Positions 1 to 4,981 of a stretch of 10,556 nt of DNA are shown piece by piece. The translations under genes and the position numbers were made by a program. The stretch is from an uncultured Prevotella sp. (GTDB taxonomy: Bacteria; Bacteroidota; Bacteroidia; Bacteroidales; Bacteroidaceae). How positions within the stretch are numbered: position 1 is the first letter of the stretch; the number at the start of each line of letters is the position of its first letter. Under the pieces are notes generated by a model, which worked only from the letters and a program-made list of their open reading frames with translations, was not told the DNA's origin and did not search any database. The DNA is taken from contig CAJLYG010000102.1 of NCBI GenBank assembly GCA_905210845.1, forward strand, positions 1 to 10,556. Direction: 5' to 3'.

Positions 1-2559
1 GATATCGCTTACCACCGATTGGACATCGCGCCCACGCACGTTGACACCCACATAGATGCGTCGTGAAGCCTGGTCACGGCTGATCTGCATGGGACCCGGA
101 GCGTACCGGATATCAGCCACCTCCTTTAACGGAATGAGCTCTCCATTGGGCAAGTCGACATAGAGATTCTGAATATCCTCAATGCTGCTACGCTCTTTCG
201 GGTCGAGCCGGATCACCATATCGAAGCGTTTCTCCCCTTCGAAGATCACCCCGGCGCGAGCGCCAGCAAAGGCCGCACTTAAGTAATTGTTCAGTTTCTG
301 GATGTCAAGGCCGTAAGCGGCAATGCTTTTACGGTCATACCTCACCGTAATCTGCGGCAGACCCGAGGTACGTTCCAGAGAAACGTCCTCGGCCCCGGGT
401 ACCTTGCTGATGATATCCACCATCTGATCGCCCAGCTTGTTCAAGGTATCCAAGTCCTCTCCATATAGCTTGACCGCCACGTCCTCCCGAATCCCGGTCA
501 GCAGTTCATTGAAACGAAGTTCAACGGGCTGTGAGAACGAAAAGTTCAAGCCCGGCAAGGTACTGAGCTTCTCCTTCATTTTCTCAATCAGTTCCTCCTT
601 CGTCTTGGCTGATTTCCATTTGCTCCTATCCTTCTCAAGGATAATGAAGGAATCGGTATAGTCGAACCCCATCGGGTCGGTAGGAATGTCTGCCACGCCA
701 ATACGTGCGCAGACAGTCTTGATCTCAGGGAAACTGCTCTTCAACAAGAGCTCCACCTCTTTCTCACGTTGGATGGTTTCAGAGAGCGAGCTCCCCGGGC
801 GAAGGAAGGTCTGCATGGCAATATCCCCTTCATCCAAGCTCGGAATGAACTCCCCTCCCATTCTGACAAACGAGACAGCGGACAAGAGGAACAGTCCACA
901 AGCCAAAGAAAGCACGAGCTTCCTATGCCCCAAGGAATAAAGAAGCAAGGGACGGTAAGCGCCTTGTATGTGTTCCATGACCCGTTCGCTGAACATTTTC
1001 AGTCGTCTCTCAAGACGGGCGAAGGCATTCTGCTGGTTCCGGAGAGGACGCAACAGCATATCGGACGCCACCGGTACATAGGTCAGGCAAAGGATCAATG
1101 CACCCAATACCGCGAAGGAGAACGTATATGCCATGGGCTGGAACATCTTCCCGCTCACTCCGGAGAGGAACAAGATCGGTGTAAAGACGATCAAGATGAT
1201 CAACTGCCCGAAGAAGGCGGATCCCATCATCGTCGATGCTGCCTGGTAACTGATCTCGTCCATGTCGGCACGACCTATGCCCATCGGGCGCTTGCTCGTG
1301 ATATGCTCGATCTTATGGACGATCCCCTCAACAATGATCACCGCCCCATCGACGATAATGCCAAAGTCGATGGCACCTAAACTCATCAAGTTGGCCCACA
1401 CGCCAAAGACCCTCATCAGGATGAAAGCGAACAGCAAGGCAAGTGGGATCACGGATGCCGTGATAAGCCCTCCACGGATACTCCCTAACAAAAGGACCAA
1501 TACAAAGATGACAATGAGCGCGCCTTCCATCAAGTTCCGGGCGATCGTATGGGTGGTCCGACTGATCAGTTCAGAACGATCGAGGAACGGTTTGATCTGG
1601 ATATCAGCCGGCAAGGATTTCTGGACATCCCTCATCCTGGCCTTGACGGCGTTGACCACCTTGTCGGAGTTAGCGTCTTTCAGCATGAGGATCATACCTC
1701 CCACAGCCTCATGGCCATCCTGGGTGAATGCCCCATACCGCACCTGATGGCCGAAGCGCACCTCCTCGGCCACATCCTTGATCAGGATCGGAATCCCCCC
1801 TTCATTCTTCACGACGATGTCCTTGATGTCATCCATCGACTGCACCAATCCCTCCCCACGGATAAAGCTTGCCTTATGGTCTTTCTCGATGTATGCTCCA
1901 CCGGTACTGACATTATTCCTGCTCAAAGCCTCGAACACCTCATTCATCGTCACATGGCGGGCATTGAGCTGTTCACTGCTGAGAGAGATCTCATATTGTT
2001 TGATGCTACCACCGAATGAATTGACGTCCACCACGCCCGGGATCATCGAGAGCCGTCGCTTGACCACCCAGTCCTGTAACGTACGCAACTCCTGAGGAGT
2101 GTACCGATTGGGATCTTTTGGCACCAGGGTATACTGGTATATCTCCCCCAGCCCAGTCGTGATCGGTCCCATTTCCGGCTTGCCAAAGCCCTCTGGGATC
2201 TGCTCCTCCACTTCACTGAGCTTCTCTTCCACGAGTTGGCGGGGCAGGTAAGTGCCCATGTTCTCCTTGAAGACGACGGTCACTACGGAGAGACCAAAGC
2301 GTGAAATAGACCGGACATCTTCCACTCCGGGCAAGTTGGACATGGCAAGCTCAACAGGATAAGTAACGAACTGTTCTATATCGAGGGTAGAAAGGTTTGG
2401 GGAAGAAGTGATCACCTGCACCTGATTGTTCGTGATATCAGGTGTAGAGTCCACATTGATGGTGCTCAGGGAGTACAATCCCCCGCCTATGATCGCCAAG
2501 ACAAGCAACAGCACCATGAATTTATGATGTATAGAATAATAAATGATCTTATGAATCAT
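1..2559 (-). CDS. CzcA/CusA-family heavy-metal efflux RND permease (N-terminal 853 residues; 3' end outside window)
   Basis: This is an inner-membrane pump of the heavy-metal RND class. Such pumps take metal ions from the periplasm or cytoplasm and drive them out through an adaptor and a TolC-like channel using proton influx. The minus-strand frame is open without a break from the ATG at 2559 to the window edge; family members are about 1,030-1,050 residues, so roughly 180 are missing. TM1 lies at residues 13-30, followed by the first periplasmic porter domain. TM2-TM6 span about 340-500, with the TM4 motif DFGIIVDG at 398-405. D398, D404 and E411 have the same spacing as the essential D402, D408 and E415 of Cupriavidus CzcA. 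The second periplasmic part begins with LDEGDIAMQ (575-583) and IPTDPMGF (625-632). The residue aligned by eye with CusA copper ligand Met573 is Gln583, which favours divalent cations (Zn, Co, Cd, Ni) over Cu/Ag, but the substrate remains inferred. No good Shine-Dalgarno precedes the start. Confidence 0.95.
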   Translation of the reverse strand, partial: MIHKIIYYSIHHKFMVLLLVLAIIGGGLYSLSTINVDSTPDITNNQVQVITSSPNLSTLDIEQFVTYPVELAMSNLPGVEDVRSISRFGLSVVTVVFKENMGTYLPRQLVEEKLSEVEEQIPEGFGKPEMGPITTGLGEIYQYTLVPKDPNRYTPQELRTLQDWVVKRRLSMIPGVVDVNSFGGSIKQYEISLSSEQLNARHVTMNEVFEALSRNNVSTGGAYIEKDHKASFIRGEGLVQSMDDIKDIVVKNEGGIPILIKDVAEEVRFGHQVRYGAFTQDGHEAVGGMILMLKDANSDKVVNAVKARMRDVQKSLPADIQIKPFLDRSELISRTTHTIARNLMEGALIVIFVLVLLLGSIRGGLITASVIPLALLFAFILMRVFGVWANLMSLGAIDFGIIVDGAVIIVEGIVHKIEHITSKRPMGIGRADMDEISYQAASTMMGSAFFGQLIILIVFTPILFLSGVSGKMFQPMAYTFSFAVLGALILCLTYVPVASDMLLRPLRNQQNAFARLERRLKMFSERVMEHIQGAYRPLLLYSLGHRKLVLSLACGLFLLSAVSFVRMGGEFIPSLDEGDIAMQTFLRPGSSLSETIQREKEVELLLKSSFPEIKTVCARIGVADIPTDPMGFDYTDSFIILEKDRSKWKSAKTKEELIEKMKEKLSTLPGLNFSFSQPVELRFNELLTGIREDVAVKLYGEDLDTLNKLGDQMVDIISKVPGAEDVSLERTSGLPQITVRYDRKSIAAYGLDIQKLNNYLSAAFAGARAGVIFEGEKRFDMVIRLDPKERSSIEDIQNLYVDLPNGELIPLKEVADIRYAPGPMQISRDQASRRIYVGVNVRGRDVQSVVSDI

Positions 2560-2581
2560 GATTAATGATATGATTTTACGC

Positions 2582-2625
2582 CAGGACCTCTCATCGTCCT
2601 GACCTTCGGAGACTCCTCTCCAAGG
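2582..2625 (-). promoter_or_regulatory. Two adjacent RNA hairpins in the leader of the RND pump gene
   Basis: Read on the minus strand, the first hairpin (2625-2603) pairs CCTTGGAGA with TCTCCgAAGG: nine pairs, one bulged base and a GGAG loop. One base later a second hairpin (2601-2582) pairs CAGGAC with GTCCTG around an 8-base loop. The second ends 22 bases before the pump's start codon. Neither is followed by a T run, so they do not look like terminators. They could set translation, mRNA processing or stability of the pump message. The function is inferred; only the pairing is visible. Confidence 0.4.
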
Positions 2626-2658
2626 AAGAGACGAGACCCAAGAATTTACGAATATAAA

Positions 2659-2666
2659 CAAAGATA
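2659..2666 (-). promoter_or_regulatory. Candidate -7 element (TATCTTTG) for an internal promoter of the RND pump gene
   Basis: The minus strand carries TATCTTTG, an exact match to the Bacteroidetes TAnnTTTG -7 consensus and identical to the element in front of the upstream gene. Transcription would start near 2653-2656 and give a leader of about 95 bases containing both hairpins at 2582-2625. No TTTG is seen at the normal 19-21 base spacing, so the promoter would be weak or activator-dependent, or the match may be chance in a T-rich stretch. Confidence 0.35.
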
Positions 2667-2671
2667 AGGAA

Positions 2672-2690
2672 GCAGGAAATAAGATCCTGC
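2672..2690 (-). terminator. GC-rich inverted repeat followed by a T-rich tract, just after the His-rich gene
   Basis: GCAGGA and TCCTGC form a perfect 6-bp stem around a 7-base loop, starting 7 bases after the TAA of the His-rich protein gene. The minus strand downstream is T-rich but interrupted (TTCCTTATCTTTG). It can be read as a weak terminator or attenuator that lowers read-through into the pump gene. Alternatively it is a double-stranded operator, since it lies 5 bases upstream of the TATCTTTG element. The sequence alone does not decide between them. Confidence 0.3.
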
Positions 2691-2697
2691 GGCAAGG

Positions 2698-3093
2698 TTA
2701 GCAATCCGATGGAGGCCCCCGGCGCAAGAACCGATACCGTACAAGGAAGGTCCGTACAATATCTGTCTCCCCAAAGTGACAGGAAGAGCCCACGATGGTG
2801 GGAACGTCCAAGCATTGGGGAAGCAACGCAACCGGAAGGACGGTATGGAAAGAGGGACTATGAGGATGGACAGAAGAAGCCTTTACGACAAACTGATGCA
2901 TCAGCTGTACGACACATCCGCTTTTCTCCTGTCCATGATGAGCGGTATGACTGTCATTCTTATTCCCATCCATACGACAGGTTTCCACGACAGTACAGAT
3001 GCCCTCTTCATGATGATGATGCAAGACAACCGTAGACAGCAACACCATCAGCGTTGCCAACATCAACTGGAATATGTACAGTCGCCTTCTCAT
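2698..3093 (-). CDS. Small His/Cys-rich membrane-anchored or secreted protein next to a metal pump (resembles DUF6769-type proteins)
   Basis: The 131-residue protein starts MRRRLY, has a hydrophobic segment at residues 5-24 that would act as signal anchor or signal peptide, and then HHHHEE at 25-30. Twelve histidines (25-28, 49, 52, 53, 66, 76, 78, 83, 106) and six cysteines (33, 39, 60, 94, 105, 131) follow, so the presumed periplasmic part could bind soft metals. From memory, small proteins with HHHH after a signal segment and an R-x-P-P ending (here RRGPP near the C-terminus) stand upstream of Bacteroidales RND metal pumps and are called DUF6769; this was not checked against a database. 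I chose the ATG at 3093 because the frame's earlier ATG at 3204 would put the promoter and operator inside the gene and bury the signal segment. Co-orientation with the pump suggests metal sensing, buffering or delivery. The biochemical role is unknown. Confidence 0.75.
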   Translation of the reverse strand: MRRRLYIFQLMLATLMVLLSTVVLHHHHEEGICTVVETCRMDGNKNDSHTAHHGQEKSGCVVQLMHQFVVKASSVHPHSPSFHTVLPVALLPQCLDVPTIVGSSCHFGETDIVRTFLVRYRFLRRGPPSDC

Positions 3094-3101
3094 ACCGTCA
3101 G

Positions 3102-3109
3102 CAAAGATA
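3102..3109 (-). promoter_or_regulatory. -7 promoter element (TATCTTTG) of the His-rich gene/RND pump unit
   Basis: TATCTTTG on the minus strand matches the Bacteroidetes -7 consensus TAnnTTTG exactly. It ends only 8 bases before the start codon at 3093, so the message would have a leader of a few bases at most. A TTTG stands 25 bases upstream (minus strand, 3138-3135), longer than the usual 19-21, as might be seen at a promoter needing a regulator. The inverted repeat at 3120-3138 covers this region. Confidence 0.6.
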
Positions 3110-3119
3110 CAACTATTTT

Positions 3120-3138
3120 TTTGCAATCGAGTTGCAAA
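3120..3138. promoter_or_regulatory. Putative operator: perfect inverted repeat TTTGCAA-N5-TTGCAAA
   Basis: The 7-bp arms TTTGCAA (3120-3126) and TTGCAAA (3132-3138) are exact reverse complements around a 5-base spacer (TCGAG). The site lies about 22-40 bases upstream of the expected start of the leftward metal-efflux transcript, where a dimeric repressor or activator would control it. It is about 85-105 bases upstream of the rightward -33 box. The size and symmetry suit a homodimeric winged-helix or Fur-like metalloregulator, but no regulator gene is in the window and the binding protein is unknown. Confidence 0.5.
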
Positions 3139-3222
3139 TCCACATTTTTCATCGCCAAAGAGGAATCTTCCTACAAGAGAAGGTGTCATCGTGCCTTGTA
3201 TCAAGAATTATTAGGAGAAAAA

Positions 3223-3254
3223 CTTGCGGCATTAAACTATTTGATGTAAATTTG
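3223..3254 (+). promoter_or_regulatory. Promoter of the ECF sigma/FecR operon
   Basis: TAAATTTG at 3247-3254 fits the Bacteroidetes -7 consensus TAnnTTTG, and CTTG at 3223-3226 stands 20 bases upstream as an imperfect -33 TTTG. Transcription would begin near 3258-3262, giving a leader of about 15 bases before the ATG at 3275. This is the type of promoter used by the housekeeping sigma factor, consistent with basal expression of the signalling pair. Confidence 0.5.
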
Positions 3255-3274
3255 CGCGAGCAGTTTCAGACAAG

Positions 3275-3841
3275 ATGGAAAAGAGAGACGAATCACACTT
3301 AATCATTGCCATGGCGGAAGGTTCTGAGCAAGCTTTTAATGAAATCTACGAGCTATATGCCAATCGCCTATATGTCTTTTGCTTGCGTTTCTGCAAATCA
3401 GGGCAGGAGGCTGAAGAAATCGTTGAAGACGTCTTTATCCGCCTTTGGCAGACGCGTTACCGGATTAAGCGCCCTGATACCGTCAAGCCCTTGCTCTTTA
3501 TGATCTGCCGCCATGAGATCATTGATGCCTTAAGGAAATGCGCCAACAACCCCTCTTATGCAACTTACTTGGAATGTCGCGAAGCAATCGCGCCAGGATC
3601 AGCGGATGAACAGATTGAATATGACCAGTTCGTTGAACGCCTGGACAAAGCGATTCAGCAGTTGCCACTTACGCAGCAGAAAATCCTAAGGCTTTCCAAA
3701 TGGGAGGGCAAGACAAACAAAGAGATCGCATTAGAGACAGGACTGAGTCTACAAACGGTCAAGAACCAGTTGTCTTTGGCAACAAAAGAGTTAAGAAAGA
3801 AATTAGGGGCATTCGTTGCGTTACTTTTTCTATTTTATTAA
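3275..3841 (+). CDS. ECF-type RNA polymerase sigma factor (FecI-like, Bacteroidetes sigma-70 family)
   Basis: This 188-residue cytoplasmic regulator directs RNA polymerase to a small set of promoters, most likely that of the susC/susD pair downstream. Region 2 spans about residues 18-90: AFNEIYELYANRLYVFCLRF, then the EAEEIVEDVFIRLW motif (45-58) typical of DNA-melting region 2. Region 4 spans about 122-177: LDKAIQQLPLTQQKILRLSKWEGKTNKEIA, with the helix-turn-helix IALETGLSLQTVKNQLSLA at 151-169. Length and layout are normal for the family. The last 11 residues (GAFVALLFLFY) are strongly hydrophobic, which I recall in other Bacteroidetes ECF factors. The ATG at 3275 follows the predicted promoter at a sensible distance; a second in-frame Met at residue 13 would trim region 2. 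The anti-sigma gene begins 40 bases after the stop with no terminator between, so the two are co-transcribed. Confidence 0.95.
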   Translation: MEKRDESHLIIAMAEGSEQAFNEIYELYANRLYVFCLRFCKSGQEAEEIVEDVFIRLWQTRYRIKRPDTVKPLLFMICRHEIIDALRKCANNPSYATYLECREAIAPGSADEQIEYDQFVERLDKAIQQLPLTQQKILRLSKWEGKTNKEIALETGLSLQTVKNQLSLATKELRKKLGAFVALLFLFY

Positions 3842-3881
3842 CGGTACTTTCTTCCTAAAAGAGAGTCTTCATATACAGAAC

Positions 3882-4895
3882 ATGAACATTCAGATGGACA
3901 AGTTAATAAGACAATTTGCAGAAAATCGACTGTCATCCCAAGAGTTGCCTGCGTTCAAGGAGGAATTGCAGCATACGACGGATGATCAGTTAGAAGAATA
4001 TCTACAGCAAGAATGGATGTCACCCGAAGCGGACGACATCAGGACAGTTTGTCCCCACTTATCCAAAATGAAACAAGCGATCGACTCCCGATTAGGCTTA
4101 GCCGGGACATCTAACACGGTATCCCCTACCCTCCACCCAAAGATTGGGACAGTACTCATGAAATGGTTCAGCATTGCATCCGCGATCCTGTTGCCGCTCA
4201 TGGTCATCGCTACCTATTACTTTTATCATGAAAGACAGGTAGAAGCGAATAAAGAAGTGACCTTTGTCACCGGAAAAGGAGAAAAGGCATCGATTGTCCT
4301 ACCCGACGGAAGCAAGGTCACATTGAACCATGACAGTCGTCTTTTTTACCTCCCTTCCCTCTTTGGAAGGGATGCCCGGCAAGTAAGTTTCGAAGGTGAA
4401 GCCTATTTTGACGTAGCGAAAGATAAGGAGAGTCCTTTTATCATCTGCCAGGAAAAGTTGCAAATAGAAGTCTTAGGAACGAAGTTCTGCCTTCGCGCCC
4501 GTCCCCAAGAAGCCTCTGCCAAATTATTATTAGACGAAGGACAAGTCAGGATGACAGCCACACGCACGCAAAATCACAAAGTGGTAAATCCCGGGGAAAT
4601 GGCCGAGTTGAATTATACTACTGGGCAAATCACCGTATTCCCCCAATCGGAAAGTGCGGATCTCAGTGCATGGAAACAGAACGAGATGGATTTTCTGAAT
4701 GCTTCCTTCCGACAAGTCATCAAGAGCATAGAAGATTATTATGACGTAAGGGTCATCTTCCACGCACCTACCCGGCTGGACCATTTCACAGGGACGCTGC
4801 CAACGAGGGACCTTGGGCAAGCCATTCATATCCTTCAATTGGTCTATGGATTCCATTACAAGGTGCAAGACCACCATATTTTCATCACCTTCTGA
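3882..4895 (+). CDS. FecR-type transmembrane anti-sigma factor
   Basis: The 337-residue inner-membrane protein is expected to hold the neighbouring sigma factor inactive until the outer-membrane transporter signals that substrate is present. The cytoplasmic N-terminus (1-92) would bind the sigma factor. One transmembrane helix lies at about 95-113 (WFSIASAILLPLMVIATYYF). The periplasmic FecR domain spans about 125-225 with the characteristic VTGKGEKASIVLPDGSKVTLN and VSFEGEAYFDVAKDKESPF stretches. A C-terminal DUF4974/STN-like module occupies 265-337. I start it at the ATG at 3882; the ATG at 3894 (MDKLIRQF) is an equal alternative, while a TTG at 3816 would extend it into the sigma gene and is unlikely. 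The stop codon TGA shares its last base with the terminator stem. Confidence 0.95.
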   Translation: MNIQMDKLIRQFAENRLSSQELPAFKEELQHTTDDQLEEYLQQEWMSPEADDIRTVCPHLSKMKQAIDSRLGLAGTSNTVSPTLHPKIGTVLMKWFSIASAILLPLMVIATYYFYHERQVEANKEVTFVTGKGEKASIVLPDGSKVTLNHDSRLFYLPSLFGRDARQVSFEGEAYFDVAKDKESPFIICQEKLQIEVLGTKFCLRARPQEASAKLLLDEGQVRMTATRTQNHKVVNPGEMAELNYTTGQITVFPQSESADLSAWKQNEMDFLNASFRQVIKSIEDYYDVRVIFHAPTRLDHFTGTLPTRDLGQAIHILQLVYGFHYKVQDHHIFITF

Positions 4896-4925
4896 AAAAA
4901 GTACCGGTTCGTTCGGTACTTTTTT
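4895..4925 (+). terminator. Strong intrinsic terminator between the regulator operon and susC
   Basis: AAAAAAGTACCG (4895-4906) and CGGTACTTTTTT (4914-4925) form a perfect 12-bp stem around a 7-base loop, with a T run at the 3' side. The A run on the other strand makes it potentially bidirectional. It begins on the last base of the fecR stop codon, so the sigma/anti-sigma message should end here and susC must rely on its own promoter. Confidence 0.9.
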
Positions 4926-4981
4926 CGTTTTCATCCGTCTACCCTAATAAAACCTAATTATACACATAAAAGAATTGAAAA
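4926..4981 (+). promoter_or_regulatory. susC promoter/leader region; no housekeeping -7 element
   Basis: This AT-rich 56-base gap must hold or adjoin the susC promoter because the terminator just upstream blocks read-through. No TAnnTTTG motif is present, which fits use of the ECF sigma factor. The only feature recalling ECF -10 elements is CGTC at 4936-4939; a matching -35 would lie inside the terminator stem-loop. The weak GAATTGAAAA just before the ATG is typical of AU-rich Bacteroidetes ribosome-binding regions. The promoter position is a guess. Confidence 0.25.

Noticed and set aside
769-2095. Several plus-strand open frames (769-1380, 1262-1747, 1549-2019, 1778-2095)
   Set aside because: They lie antisense to the RND pump gene, their translations are low-complexity or His/Pro/Arg-rich without recognisable motifs, and the opposite strand encodes a clearly conserved family.
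2582-2625. Tandem hairpins as a known riboswitch or intrinsic terminator
   Set aside because: No T run follows on the minus strand and the stems do not match any riboswitch consensus I know, so only a generic structured leader is called.
2591-2831. Minus-strand open frames of 61 and 74 codons ending between the His-rich gene and the pump
   Set aside because: They overlap the His-rich gene in other frames; the RGPP ending of the chosen frame and its clean stop argue against a frameshift.
3094-3204. Upstream extension of the His-rich protein to an ATG at 3204
   Set aside because: It would put the TATCTTTG element and the palindrome inside the coding region and place 37 extra residues before the signal segment.
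2776-3249. 157-codon plus-strand open frame across the His-rich gene and the divergent promoter region
   Set aside because: It is antisense to a better-supported gene with a signal segment and promoter, would run through the sigma operon promoter, and its product has no recognisable features.
3816-3881. TTG start extending the FecR protein by 22 residues into the sigma-factor gene
   Set aside because: The extra residues are only the sigma C-terminal coding sequence read in another frame; FecR proteins start close to the MDKLIRQF segment.
4530-4934. 134-codon minus-strand open frame opposite fecR
   Set aside because: It lies almost wholly antisense to the conserved FecR domain and crosses the terminator; no motifs are visible.
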